49,076 bases of DNA, from contig JAUWMR010000030.1 of NCBI GenBank assembly GCA_030613055.1, positions 1 through 49,076 on the forward strand, in the 5' to 3' direction. The notes under the pieces were generated by a model. It had not been told where the DNA came from. It ran no database searches and saw nothing but the letters and a program-made list of their open reading frames with translations. Position numbers and translations under genes: made by a program. Shown piece by piece: positions 34,076-43,386 of the stretch (within the stretch, counting starts at the first letter, position 1; each line of letters begins with the position of its first letter). Origin of the DNA: Desulfobacteraceae bacterium (GTDB lineage Bacteria > Desulfobacterota > DSM-4660 > Desulfatiglandales > Desulfatiglandaceae).

Positions 34076-35233
34076 GTGAAAATTTTAATCATCACAACCA
34101 GTTATCCCCGCAGCGATATTGATCTAAGCGGGATCTTTATAAGACGGCTGGCTATGGCAATGGTACAAGCTGGGGCGGAAGTAACCGTCCTTGCTCCCGG
34201 TAACAGGGATTCCAGAACAAGGGAAACCAGTCAAGGCATTGATATTGTTAGGTTCATTTACGCTCCCAAATACCTCATGAGGATTGGATACGGAGATGGG
34301 GGTATCCCTGAAAATCTTGGGCGTTGGCCATGGCTTTTTGTTATCCTCCCTTTTTTTCTCCTCTCTATGGTCATTCATGCGGTACTCCTGGCCAAGGAAT
34401 GTGATGTTATACACGCAAACTGGCTTCATACGGGTTTTTTTTCTCTGCCGGCTAAAAAGATAAGAAAAAAGCCATTGGTGGTGACTCTTCGTGGAAGTGA
34501 TCTCAGAAAAGGTGCTTCAAGGATTCTGCCTTTTGTTGCAAGATGGGCAAATACGATTACTACTGTCAATAAAAAGTGGGCGGAAGAACTCAGAATAAAA
34601 TTTGGCTGTGACGTATTTTATACTCCAAATGGAGTTGATATCTCAGATAAGGCAATTGATCTGAAAGCCAGGTTTGATATTGGTGACAATGAAGTCGTCG
34701 CGCTTTATGTCGGGGCATTACGAAAGGTGAAAGGGGCAGATTTGATCGCGGAAATTGCCAGAATAACATATGAGGTAGATCAATCTGTTCGTTTCTTGGT
34801 GGTTGGCCCAGGAGATCCAAAGGAATTCGGTTTAGAAAGGCTTCCCAATGTTATTTATACAGGGAGAATCCCACCCTATGAGGCCCTGGCTGTTTACCCT
34901 CATTGCGACATTTTTATACTCCCAAGCCGTTCGGAAGGGAGACCAAACGCATTGCTCGAGGCAATGGCGTCGGGTTTACCTGTAGTGGCTACAAAGCTTC
35001 CTGGTGTACTGGAGATCGTGACCGATGAATCCGGGATATTAGTTGATGTAGAAGATACGTTCGCATTAGCAGAAGGCATTTGTAGACTTGCAAAAGATCA
35101 TTCCATGCGTAAGGCTATGGGCCAGAAAGCGAGAGAAAGAATTGCCGAGCTTTCCATCGACTGGCAATCAAGCGCTAAAACCTATCTTGGTATCTTTGAA
35201 GAGGTTTGTTTGTGTGCGGCATCTGCGGACTAA
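34076..35233 (+). CDS. Family 4 glycosyltransferase
   Basis: This is a GT-B enzyme of 385 residues: MKILIITTSYPRSDIDLSGI at the start, VVTLRGSDLRKG in the middle and the donor-binding SRSEGRPNALLEAMASGLPV with the E-x7-E motif at the end. It is cytoplasmic and would add a sugar to a lipid-linked glycan. One hydrophobic stretch near residues 84-104 may attach it to the membrane. The start is GTG. The 3' end overlaps the amidotransferase gene by 22 bases. Confidence 0.88.
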   Translation: MKILIITTSYPRSDIDLSGIFIRRLAMAMVQAGAEVTVLAPGNRDSRTRETSQGIDIVRFIYAPKYLMRIGYGDGGIPENLGRWPWLFVILPFFLLSMVIHAVLLAKECDVIHANWLHTGFFSLPAKKIRKKPLVVTLRGSDLRKGASRILPFVARWANTITTVNKKWAEELRIKFGCDVFYTPNGVDISDKAIDLKARFDIGDNEVVALYVGALRKVKGADLIAEIARITYEVDQSVRFLVVGPGDPKEFGLERLPNVIYTGRIPPYEALAVYPHCDIFILPSRSEGRPNALLEAMASGLPVVATKLPGVLEIVTDESGILVDVEDTFALAEGICRLAKDHSMRKAMGQKARERIAELSIDWQSSAKTYLGIFEEVCLCAASAD

Positions 35234-37095
35234 TCGATTTTAGAGACCAAAGCGGTGTTGATCTCAGGGAAGCTGTCCAAAACATGACTGCTCGTTTGGC
35301 TCATAGGGGTCCTGACGCGAAAGGTCTATGGTACGACCCGGGGATTGCTTTCGGACACAGACGTCTAAAGGTTATCGATCTTGTTGGTAGCCATCAACCC
35401 ATGGAGGATATTACCGGCCGGTATGTTATGGTATATAATGGAGAAATTTATAACTATCTGGAGATACGAAGAGAACTCGAGGAAGCGGGAATACGCTTTA
35501 GATCAAATGGAGACACTGAAGTACTTCTGAATGCCTATGTGGTTTTTGGGGAAGGATGTCTTAATAAGCTGAATGGGATGTACGCCTTTGCTGTTTGGGA
35601 CAGAGAAGAGAATGTCCTGTTTGCTGCAAGAGACCGGATTGGTGTTAAGCCCTTTTTTTATGGAAATGGCGGTGGCGAGCTTTTCGCATTTGCATCGGAG
35701 ATCCAGGCTTTCCGGAATCTACCTTTGGATTTTTCCATTAGCTATTCAGCCCTCGAACAATACCTGAGGCATGGTTTTATCCGTTCTCCAGCGACTATAT
35801 TTAAGGGTATTCAAGAGTTGCGGCCCGCTCACTTTCTCCGGTACGGCGCTAAGGGACTTGAAGTGAAACGCTACTGGGAGCCTCCGCTACCTGATCCAAC
35901 ACTGCAAGAACGGCCAGTATCTGAATTGGCGGAGGAACTAAGGGATCTCTTACGCTCTTCAGTCCGTCTTCGCTTGAGGAGCGATGTTCCTTTGGGAGCC
36001 TTTCTCTCAGGAGGGCTTGACTCAAGCATTATTGTGGCAGCCATGCGAGACTTGGAAGAGACCAAAATCCATACCTATGCGATCGGGTTTGAAGAATCAA
36101 GTTTTGATGAGAGCGCGCATGCCAAAAGCGTGGCAACTTATTTTGGTACTACCCACTCAGAATCACGAGTGGCTATGCAGGCAGAGGACCTGCTTTTCGA
36201 TCTTGTCAGGCACTATGGTCAACCCTATGGAGACTCATCGGCTATCCCCACATGGAGGCTGTGTCAGAAAACACGGGAGCATGTCACAGTTGCCCTTTCA
36301 GGGGATGGCGCGGATGAATTATTCTGTGGCTATCGCCGCTATGTGGCCCGGCGACTCCTGAGGTATTACAAATATTTTCCAAGATTCGTTCGGGAAAAGC
36401 TGATCCCGGCTTTTACGGCTATTCTTCCGGAAGGAACCGCCTACTATGATCGGAGTTTTATCAAGAAACTGCGTCTATTTGTTGCTCTTGATCAGCGCAT
36501 TAACAAAAATATAGAGGATATTTATCCTGCATATTTTACAGAGGAAGATCTTAACAGCCTCCTCAATGATTCGGTTCAGAAAGAAAGACAGGGAGAACAG
36601 AATCGGTTTGATGTTTCATTTGATAATCAAATGGATGAAATTGAGTTTATGATGCGAGTTGACTTATTTCATTATCTCCCCGATGATATCTTGACAAAAG
36701 TGGACCGTGCCAGCATGGCACATGGCTTGGAAGTAAGATCGCCATTTGTTGATTATCGCGTTGTTGAATTCGCCTGTCGACTGCCGCTTCAGTTCAAGCT
36801 TAAAGGGTTGACCACAAAGTATCTGCTTCGCAAAGCGTTTTCCAGAGACCTTCCACCGAGTCCTATTAAGAGAAAGAAACATGGGTTTGCGGTGCCTTTG
36901 GGTGACTGGTTTCAGGGACCATTGCGGGATATTTACTATGACCTGGTACTTTCAAGGTCCGGATCGGGTTTTATAAATATGTCTGAGGCTGAGCGGCTTA
37001 TTCAGGATCAACAGAATGGTCACGTGGATCACGGAAACCGGCTCTGGCTGATTTTATTCCTGTATGCGTGGTATCAGTGGTGGCAGCAGAGTTGA
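35212..37095 (+). CDS. asnB: Asparagine synthase-like glutamine amidotransferase
   Basis: The N-terminal class II glutaminase begins CGICGLIDF with the nucleophile Cys2, which fixes GTG 35212 as the start; YNGEIYNYLEIRRELE is a substrate-binding segment. The C-terminal half has the PP-loop SGGLDSSIIVAAM and SGDGADELFCGYRRY of asparagine synthetase. Length (627) is normal. In glycan clusters such enzymes often amidate a sugar acid rather than make asparagine; position between two GT4 genes supports that reading. It overlaps the GT4 gene before it. Confidence 0.9.
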   Translation: MCGICGLIDFRDQSGVDLREAVQNMTARLAHRGPDAKGLWYDPGIAFGHRRLKVIDLVGSHQPMEDITGRYVMVYNGEIYNYLEIRRELEEAGIRFRSNGDTEVLLNAYVVFGEGCLNKLNGMYAFAVWDREENVLFAARDRIGVKPFFYGNGGGELFAFASEIQAFRNLPLDFSISYSALEQYLRHGFIRSPATIFKGIQELRPAHFLRYGAKGLEVKRYWEPPLPDPTLQERPVSELAEELRDLLRSSVRLRLRSDVPLGAFLSGGLDSSIIVAAMRDLEETKIHTYAIGFEESSFDESAHAKSVATYFGTTHSESRVAMQAEDLLFDLVRHYGQPYGDSSAIPTWRLCQKTREHVTVALSGDGADELFCGYRRYVARRLLRYYKYFPRFVREKLIPAFTAILPEGTAYYDRSFIKKLRLFVALDQRINKNIEDIYPAYFTEEDLNSLLNDSVQKERQGEQNRFDVSFDNQMDEIEFMMRVDLFHYLPDDILTKVDRASMAHGLEVRSPFVDYRVVEFACRLPLQFKLKGLTTKYLLRKAFSRDLPPSPIKRKKHGFAVPLGDWFQGPLRDIYYDLVLSRSGSGFINMSEAERLIQDQQNGHVDHGNRLWLILFLYAWYQWWQQS

Positions 37096-37100
37096 GAGGA

Positions 37101-38273
37101 GTGAAGGAAATAGTGGAATATCCTCACAACTGTAAAAGGCAGGCAAATGGTTCGCTGCCCGGGCTTATCTTTCTAATCCCATCCCTGTCAGGTGGAGGTG
37201 CGGAGAGGGTGGCATCCAACCTGCTCCCATATATCTCACAACACTTTGACGTTACCCTGGCTTTGTTAGAAAACCGCCTAATACATCCCGTACCGGAAAA
37301 AGTGCGATTGAAATCCTTTTCCGGTCCTCTGGAGAGTCAGACTGCCCACATTTCAAGAATCCCTTATCATATCCTTTCCTTAGCCCGGCTGGTTCGAAAA
37401 TACAAAGTCCGGATAGTGCTAAGTTTTATGGAGCAGGCGAACATACTCAATTTGTTAACTGCCTTCATAACACATCACAAGACTGTGATATCGCAAAGGA
37501 TTGAACCCAAACGACAGTATGCGAATAAGGGAATCCTTGGGCAACTTATCCTGAAAGCCTCGTATATGCTTTATCCCAAGGCCAGCCAAGTTGTGGCAGT
37601 TTCAGATGGGGTCAGGAAATTTTTACTTTCCGACTATAATTTGGCCCCCAAAATGCTGAATGTAATACACAATCCAGTAGACATTGAAAAACTTTCCTAT
37701 CAAGCCAAGGCATCATTGCCATCAGGTATTCCCGCCAAATTTCTACTCCATGTGGGGCGCATGCGGTTGGCCCACAAAGCTCAGGATGTCATACTTAGGG
37801 CATTCCACATTCTGCATCGGAAGTATGCGGATCTCTCATTAGTATTTGTCGGGGATGGACCGGACCGTGAGCGGATAATGAGCCAAATTGATAGTTTAGG
37901 CCTTAATAATGCCACAATATTGACGGGCTGGCAGGACAATGTGGCCGTCTTTATGGCTCGTGCCGATGTGTTTGTTTTGGCATCGCGTTATGAGGGTTGG
38001 CCCAACGTCTTAATGGAAGCGATGGCGTGTGGTTGCCCGGTGGTGGCCACTGACTGTGATACAGGTCCAAGAGAAATACTTGGTAACAATGAGTACGGGA
38101 TTTTAGCACCTGTGAACAACGCGGAAGCTTTGGCCCGTGCGGTAGATGAACTTCTATCTAATAAATCAAGAAGAGAATGGTATAAAGAGCAGGCCTTCAA
38201 ACGGGCGAAAGATTTTCAATTGGAAATCATCGCTGAACGATATGTGAACTTACTTTGCAAGCAAGTACTGTGA
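37101..38273 (+). CDS. Family 4 glycosyltransferase (second)
   Basis: A GT-B enzyme with the acceptor-side opening LIFLIPSLSGGGAERVASNL and a donor-side ASRYEGWPNVLMEAMACGCP followed by VVATDCDTGPREIL. That set is typical of GalNAc/Gal-type alpha-glycosyltransferases of O-antigen clusters, though the sugar cannot be read from sequence. Two GTG codons, 37101 and 37113, are both possible starts, each with GAGAGGAG or AAGGAA nearby; an upstream frame overlapping asnB is less likely. The gene converges on the minus-strand block downstream. Confidence 0.85.
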   Translation: MKEIVEYPHNCKRQANGSLPGLIFLIPSLSGGGAERVASNLLPYISQHFDVTLALLENRLIHPVPEKVRLKSFSGPLESQTAHISRIPYHILSLARLVRKYKVRIVLSFMEQANILNLLTAFITHHKTVISQRIEPKRQYANKGILGQLILKASYMLYPKASQVVAVSDGVRKFLLSDYNLAPKMLNVIHNPVDIEKLSYQAKASLPSGIPAKFLLHVGRMRLAHKAQDVILRAFHILHRKYADLSLVFVGDGPDRERIMSQIDSLGLNNATILTGWQDNVAVFMARADVFVLASRYEGWPNVLMEAMACGCPVVATDCDTGPREILGNNEYGILAPVNNAEALARAVDELLSNKSRREWYKEQAFKRAKDFQLEIIAERYVNLLCKQVL

Positions 38274-38510
38274 GTGATTATTGAAATGACTTTGCGGGCG
38301 CAATATCTTTTTTGGTCGGGGCGTACTTTTTTCATTTTCATGTTTTATCTTCACGTCAAAATTTACAGTCTTCACTAATGGGATAATCTCCGAACATTGA
38401 AGCGCTGATACGGGCAAACTCTTGACGTATCCTTCATCGTTGCGCTGCATTGCTAAATATACCAGCCAGTACAAGGACTTCACAATCCTTCGAGGATTAT
38501 ACATTGACAT
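38250..38510 (-). CDS. Hypothetical 86-residue protein, doubtful
   Basis: An open frame starts two bases after the stop of the methyltransferase gene and reads MSMYNPRRIVKSLYWLVYLA near its start. It then becomes polar and lysine-rich and runs into the end of the convergent GT4 gene. No family is recognised. Position immediately behind a gene in an operon is suggestive, but composition in the second half looks non-coding. It could be a decayed reading frame. Confidence 0.3.
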   Translation of the reverse strand: MSMYNPRRIVKSLYWLVYLAMQRNDEGYVKSLPVSALQCSEIIPLVKTVNFDVKIKHENEKSTPRPKKILRPQSHFNNHSQYLLAK

Positions 38511-38512
38511 TA

Positions 38513-39367
38513 TTAATTCATCTCCAATTGCCTTCTGGCAAACACAAATTCATTACAACCGCTCCCTTTTTTAAGGCGCAACTGGGTTGCCGTGAACCCT
38601 CGACTGGAAAAGAAGTCGATAATATTATGAGGTTTAGACGTTTCAAAAGGATAGCCGCCTATCCAGTCAACGACATCGTGCCAAATATCCATACCTCTGA
38701 CTCCACTACTCTCAAACCATTTTCCAGGAGGGCGCAAGTGGGCAATTCCAACAGCAGCCAGGACCGACAAAGTAAAAGCAAAATAGCCCAAGGCCATGAG
38801 AAATCTAACTGGTTTGGGGGAAATGTTGTAGAAGCGCTTGATCAGTTTCCAAAACATGCTTAAAAGTCCTTGATCATTATAAATACTGATATAGAGAATC
38901 CCTCCTTTTGCAACGGGAAGAGTAATGTTGTCCAGGGCCTCAAACATTGCTCCTGTATGATGCAACACGCCCCAGGAATAAACAACGTCAAATTTCCCCA
39001 AGCTGAGAAGCCAATCCCTGTTGAGGACAGAGCCTGAATATATTATCCAGTGACGGAACGGCCCATATCGATCATCAAGGTATCGGCAGCAACTAACACA
39101 TTCCCTGTCGACATCAAAAGAAACGACTTCAGCAGCTCCAAGGCGAAGAGCCGCAAGCGAGAAGAGCCCGCTGCCGCAACCCGCATCCAGAAACCGCAAT
39201 CCCTGCAAATCATCACGATCTATCATTCTACAAAGCGACGTTTTTGCCTTTTCAATCCTCTCTTCGTTCAGCCTAGTGAGGAAACTACGCCAGTTTTTCC
39301 CAAACTGAAACATGGCACTTCCTTTCGTTATACTATTGTTAGATGACTGTCTGTCTGATATTGTCAT
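38513..39367 (-). CDS. SAM-dependent methyltransferase, class I
   Basis: The Rossmann motif LRFLDAGCGSGLFSLAALRL (motif I) followed by VVSFDVDRECVSCCRYL and FDVVYSWGVLHHTG makes this a class I methyltransferase. A hydrophobic stretch near residues 190-212 (FLMALGYFAFTLSVLAAVGI) could bind the membrane. ATG 39367 is chosen because AAAGGAG lies nine bases upstream; ATG 39376 is too close to it. The 284-residue protein is the last secure gene of the minus-strand glycan operon. The substrate is probably a sugar or lipid-linked glycan, which is inferred. Confidence 0.83.
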   Translation of the reverse strand: MTISDRQSSNNSITKGSAMFQFGKNWRSFLTRLNEERIEKAKTSLCRMIDRDDLQGLRFLDAGCGSGLFSLAALRLGAAEVVSFDVDRECVSCCRYLDDRYGPFRHWIIYSGSVLNRDWLLSLGKFDVVYSWGVLHHTGAMFEALDNITLPVAKGGILYISIYNDQGLLSMFWKLIKRFYNISPKPVRFLMALGYFAFTLSVLAAVGIAHLRPPGKWFESSGVRGMDIWHDVVDWIGGYPFETSKPHNIIDFFSSRGFTATQLRLKKGSGCNEFVFARRQLEMN

Positions 39368-39395
39368 TTGCCCCATCTCCTTTGAGCTATATTTT

Positions 39396-40130
39396 TTAAG
39401 AGGCGGAATTGTTTTTGATTCGGGACTGTTTTATGTCTCCGTCTTTGATGGCCATTGCAAACATGGAAGCGTAGTTCTTCAGGTAGATCCTGGCAATTAT
39501 CCTGTAGAGCCACATTAACGGGGCTGGCAACATAAAATTTGCGGGATATATCTTCTTTATGAAAGCAACCTGAAAATTGGCTTGAACTAAAATAGCATTT
39601 AGTTTTGCCTCATCAAAAGACTGCTTGTGGCCGAAACGGTGGAAGGTTTTGTGGCAGTGGGGGCAAAAGACCTCGGTGAGCTTGAGGTCTTCATTCCAGG
39701 GGACATTTATAAACCATTTTCCTTCCATCTTAAGAACCTTATGTATCTCTTTGTACGCCCTTGACAGTTGATCGGAGGTTAGGTGCTCGATTACGTCTAT
39801 GGTGATCACGGCGTCCATGTCCTGGGAGACCGTGCTTAATCGACAGATATCACCATCTCTCAGTTCAATGTTAGAGAAATCAGGCTTGGATTTGAGGTGA
39901 ACAATGGTGTCTTTGCTCAGGTCCACTCCCATCACCCTGCGTGATCGGGCGAGTTCCTTTAACATCAGTCCGTTCCCCAGTCCTACTTCACAGAGGTAAT
40001 CGGTGTTACTTGTGTAGCGTTTTATAATCTTTGAAAGCATCATAATCTTGTCGCGTGAAGTGGTTTCAAGATAGGCGGGGTTGACTCGTTGGTAGTAGTT
40101 CCAAGTCTTTTCGTCCAAGTCAAATTTCAT
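39396..40130 (-). CDS. SAM-dependent methyltransferase with CxxC/HxxxH-like insert
   Basis: Motif I reads YLCEVGLGNGLMLKELA and the acidic loop VMGVDLSKDTIVHL, with VITIDVIEHL as motif IV, all class I hallmarks. After residue 150 there is a short FCPHCHKTFHRFGHKQ segment that could bind zinc, as in several uncharacterised methyltransferases of polysaccharide loci. Length is 244. Its start overlaps the flippase gene by 11 bases, so the two are co-translated. Confidence 0.83.
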   Translation of the reverse strand: MKFDLDEKTWNYYQRVNPAYLETTSRDKIMMLSKIIKRYTSNTDYLCEVGLGNGLMLKELARSRRVMGVDLSKDTIVHLKSKPDFSNIELRDGDICRLSTVSQDMDAVITIDVIEHLTSDQLSRAYKEIHKVLKMEGKWFINVPWNEDLKLTEVFCPHCHKTFHRFGHKQSFDEAKLNAILVQANFQVAFIKKIYPANFMLPAPLMWLYRIIARIYLKNYASMFAMAIKDGDIKQSRIKNNSAS

Positions 40131-41478
40131 TTTGCTCTCCTTTTTCCTTCAAAAGGAACGATATGGTTGTCAGAACAATACAAAAGCCTAAGGTGCTCGC
40201 TGCTGCCATTCCCTGAAACGCGCCTGTAACGCCGTGAAGTGGAATGAGAAACGGCATCGTGATGAGCTGAACTGCGATAAAGGCTATGTATGCCACGGCG
40301 TTAAAAAAAAGTGCTTTTTTGCCCAGGGTCATGGAAAAAAATACCATTACCTGCAGCCAGAAAATGGTTATGGTAAATATTGATGCCCAAATGATTTCAA
40401 TCCAACTGAAACTGAAGGATTTTCCAAAAAGGATAAAAGCCAGGCGTCCAAAGAACAAACAGCATACCCAGAGAGGTAGGGAAGCCGTAAGAAGGAAACG
40501 CATCAGGGCCTTTTTCACTGTTTTTTTACTATGTTTGCCGTAAAGGGGTAGCAGATAATTGTTGAGAATGATTGAAAAACTGCTCAACAGACCAAAAGTG
40601 GAAACGTAGTAAGCGTGGTACTGGCCAACAACTCCAGAACCTGCATAGTAGTTGATGAGTAGTTTGTCCATTTGCATTGCAAGAAGACTGAGGCCGAAGG
40701 AAATCAGCAAACCGGAACCGTATGCTGCCATTTTCAGCAGATCTTTTAATTTAGGAAGGCGTAACGACCGCAATAACACAGGGAATACTAAGAGGATTCC
40801 GGCCACATGGGCTAAGGCAAAAACACCGAGCATTGGTCCGAATTGGATGCCGGTGTGGGCCAAAAAAAGCACTAAAACACCAAGCGTCAAACTACTGGCG
40901 AACAAAACTTCGCATGCCGCATACGATGACCACTCTTGGCTAGCCTGAAAGACGTTTTTGGAGAAATAGTATCCTCCCATCAGAACACCGAAAACGCATC
41001 CCCAGACCCATATGTCCGGTGATACATTGATCATGGTTGCAAACGCTTTCGAGAAAATAAAAAGGCAGGGAAGTATCAGGCTTATGGTGGCTATTATCAT
41101 TGCGAGAGCCTCATTTAGATAGTCATCGGAAGTTTTTTCACTATTCTTCTCCGAAGCAAATTTAACATAAGCCAATCCCCAACAGGTAAAAAAAGGTAAA
41201 CACCAGAAGTTGCCAATGGCAAGGACGATTGCCAGATCTCCATAATAGCTGGCTCCAAGGAAGTTCCCTGCAAGAATTGTCGAGATTGTCACCAGGATTT
41301 TGGCAAAAGCAATCTTGTACGCAAGAGTTAGAAATGAAGACGAAATACGAGCGGAAGTGGAGGTCGGACTTCTCCCTGTGATCAGCTTGTACCCGAAATC
41401 TGAGGCCTGGGACAGGAGTTTTATTTCATGCATAGGACTATTGCTTAGGCTAAGATACTTCCTGATAACCCCGTTCAC
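40120..41478 (-). CDS. Polysaccharide flippase (Wzx/MATE-like)
   Basis: This 452-residue protein has about 12-14 membrane helices, including YKIAFAKILVTISTILAGNF, the Lys/Asp-containing AMQMDKLLINYYAGSGVVGQ typical of Wzx-type lipid-linked oligosaccharide flippases, and a C-terminal pair ending in FCIVLTTISFLL. It would move undecaprenyl-linked repeats across the inner membrane. It begins at GTG 41478, overlapping the radical SAM stop (GTGA). Finding it with glycosyltransferases and methyltransferases marks the region as a surface glycan locus. No polymerase was recognised. Confidence 0.82.
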   Translation of the reverse strand: MNGVIRKYLSLSNSPMHEIKLLSQASDFGYKLITGRSPTSTSARISSSFLTLAYKIAFAKILVTISTILAGNFLGASYYGDLAIVLAIGNFWCLPFFTCWGLAYVKFASEKNSEKTSDDYLNEALAMIIATISLILPCLFIFSKAFATMINVSPDIWVWGCVFGVLMGGYYFSKNVFQASQEWSSYAACEVLFASSLTLGVLVLFLAHTGIQFGPMLGVFALAHVAGILLVFPVLLRSLRLPKLKDLLKMAAYGSGLLISFGLSLLAMQMDKLLINYYAGSGVVGQYHAYYVSTFGLLSSFSIILNNYLLPLYGKHSKKTVKKALMRFLLTASLPLWVCCLFFGRLAFILFGKSFSFSWIEIIWASIFTITIFWLQVMVFFSMTLGKKALFFNAVAYIAFIAVQLITMPFLIPLHGVTGAFQGMAAASTLGFCIVLTTISFLLKEKGEQNEI

Positions 41479-42959
41479 CGTTTAGATGATACAATTCGAC
41501 GCTTAAGATAGAACTTAACTGCTTGGTCGTAAAGAAATGCTTCAACTGGGAAAAACATGACGTTGGTTTTCAACCGGAGACGCGCAATAGCGGCGAAAAA
41601 TCTTCTTACACTGCCTACAAAAGGATTTCTAAGCCCACCTGTATAAAGCATTTTCGAGTAACGGTCGATGCGGGCAATACGCCGGACTTTTGAAGGAGTG
41701 ATCCACGGTAGTTCCATGTCCCCCTTCAAGATGTCAAATGAGCCCCAGCTTAAGATGTCTTTGGGGAACCTGAAGCCGCGTTCTAGTGCATTTTTTGCTA
41801 TGGGGGTTCCAGGATAGGGGGCATAAATGCCGATGTTGAATTTGTTCCGTCCAGGGTTGATGTTCTCAATGCGCTGTGCCATGTCAATCGTTTTCTTCCA
41901 ATCCGACTCTGTCTCAAACGGGAACCCCACGATGGCCGAAGCATCCACGTCAAAGGAGTATTTTGCCGCCAGCTTGAAGTTCTTCAGGATCAAAGAGGTA
42001 TCAAAGCCTTTGTCGATCATCTTTAAAGTCCGATCGGAGCCGGACTCCCATCCGATAAACAGAGTGCGCACCCCATATTGGGACAGTTTGCTCAAAATCC
42101 GATCGTTTATTTGGTCAAGTCGAACTTCAAGCCAGCTCACACGCACATGGATAGCCTCCAGCTGCCCGAGTATTTGAAATGCCCGCGATTCATTTACCAT
42201 AAAGTTGTCGTCGTTAAACGTAATACAATCAATGCCGGTCAATTGGCGGAGTTTTCTAATTTCATCAACCACAAAATCAACAGAATGTGCTCGCCAGCGC
42301 CGTCTGTTAAAGGCGAGATTGTAACAGAAGCCGCAATTGTGAGGGCATCCTCGGGATGTGATAAAACTAATGTATCTAGTACCGTCAAGTCCCCTCCGAA
42401 CGTAATTGGAAGGATCTATGAGACTCCAGTCTTGGTGGAATTGATCAAGGTCCTTGATAAAGGGGCGATCAGGATTGATTTTTATATTCCCATCGGAGTC
42501 TTTCCAGCATAAGCATGCAATATTTTCAAGAGCACCACCGTTTTTCAATATACCGGCAAATTCTGTCACAGTAACCTCGCCCTCTCCACGGATAACGAAA
42601 TCAACTGAATCCTCTTTCAGGCAGGAATCCGGCATCAGCGAAGGATGAATTCCACCCCACACAACCGGTATTTCAGGCGATGTTTTCTTCAGCAGTCGCG
42701 ACATCCTTGCAGAATGGACGACGGGTGAGCCAGTCAGTACCGAAAAGCCTACAAACAATGGCTTCGAGGTCGAGATGATATGTGTAGCTTCCCCAATCTG
42801 ATTCGAAGACAGATGGTGAACTGTAACGCTGTAACCCGCTTTCTTCAAGGCATCTCCAACATACAGACATCCTGAGGGCGGGATAGTAGTATCTTCAATG
42901 CCACGATATTCTGCAGCTATACACACTAGATGGATGTGTTTTGATACACTATTGGTCAT
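41475..42959 (-). CDS. B12-binding radical SAM protein
   Basis: The N-terminal 150 residues resemble a cobalamin-binding domain (GYSVTVHHLSSNQIG, VVWGGIHPSLMPD, FVIRGEGEVTVTEF). The radical SAM core follows with CPHNCGFC, the three-cysteine [4Fe-4S] site, and TFNDDNFMVNESRAF, then GFPFETESDWKKT. The 494-residue architecture is that of class B radical SAM enzymes, which methylate or rearrange unactivated carbons. In a glycan operon it may modify a lipid carrier or sugar. The start ATG has a weak binding site; the stop overlaps the flippase start. Confidence 0.87.
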   Translation of the reverse strand: MTNSVSKHIHLVCIAAEYRGIEDTTIPPSGCLYVGDALKKAGYSVTVHHLSSNQIGEATHIISTSKPLFVGFSVLTGSPVVHSARMSRLLKKTSPEIPVVWGGIHPSLMPDSCLKEDSVDFVIRGEGEVTVTEFAGILKNGGALENIACLCWKDSDGNIKINPDRPFIKDLDQFHQDWSLIDPSNYVRRGLDGTRYISFITSRGCPHNCGFCYNLAFNRRRWRAHSVDFVVDEIRKLRQLTGIDCITFNDDNFMVNESRAFQILGQLEAIHVRVSWLEVRLDQINDRILSKLSQYGVRTLFIGWESGSDRTLKMIDKGFDTSLILKNFKLAAKYSFDVDASAIVGFPFETESDWKKTIDMAQRIENINPGRNKFNIGIYAPYPGTPIAKNALERGFRFPKDILSWGSFDILKGDMELPWITPSKVRRIARIDRYSKMLYTGGLRNPFVGSVRRFFAAIARLRLKTNVMFFPVEAFLYDQAVKFYLKRRIVSSKR

Positions 42960-43069
42960 TGTTTTTTCTTTTGCATCAATATCAGAACAGATTTACGAAA
43001 ATACCTCAATTCTGTCAATTGCTAACAATTTTTTATCACTCCCTGATATTCAATTTTCTGATAGCTCGT

Positions 43070-43386
43070 TTAGGCCTCCTTCGCTTCCCAAACTAAAGTG
43101 TGAGGCCGTTTCTTTAATCTCGTCGCAAATTCATTGAACTCATCCCGGCTCAAGACTAAAGAACGGATTTTTCTCTTTATATAATGTTTAGTTTTTCTAC
43201 TCAGATCGTTCAAATTATAAAATCATTTCATGATTTTATACAATCCCGCCGCAGGCGGGACTACACCTCTCCGAAAAAAGGGAATTCCTGACCGATCAAA
43301 TTATAACGAGCTATATAGTTTACCAGCAGCAGACCGATTATCCTCCAGGTCTTTCCGTCAATAGTAATACATATTTTAGCTGTCAT
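43070..43386 (-). pseudogene. 3' half of a winged-helix/nucleotidyltransferase-like gene, interrupted by an insert
   Basis: Read on the minus strand, RIIGLLLVNYIARYN (before the insert) continues as LNDLSRKTKHYIKRKIRSLV (after it), matching the intact paralogue 44738-45286 (IIDLLLVGNIDQYHLNDLSR). Only the second half survives, starting right at the stop of the Schlafen-type gene. An 86-base addition (75-bp insert plus one 11-bp repeat) breaks the frame. A 41-codon frame from 43386 to 43261 overlaps the Schlafen stop (TAATG), but is best seen as this fragment. Confidence 0.75.
43210..43306. mobile_element. Miniature palindromic insertion with 11-bp target duplication
   Basis: TCAAATTATAA occurs at 43210-43220 and again at 43296-43306. 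Between them are 75 bases with two hairpins, ATAAAATCA-TTTCA-TGATTTTAT (43217-43239, partly in the repeat) and TCCCGCC-GCA-GGCGGGA (43244-43260). Removing the insert and one repeat restores the frame of the host pseudogene. Both hairpins have relatives elsewhere in the window (7913, 47908). No transposase is encoded. Confidence 0.7.
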
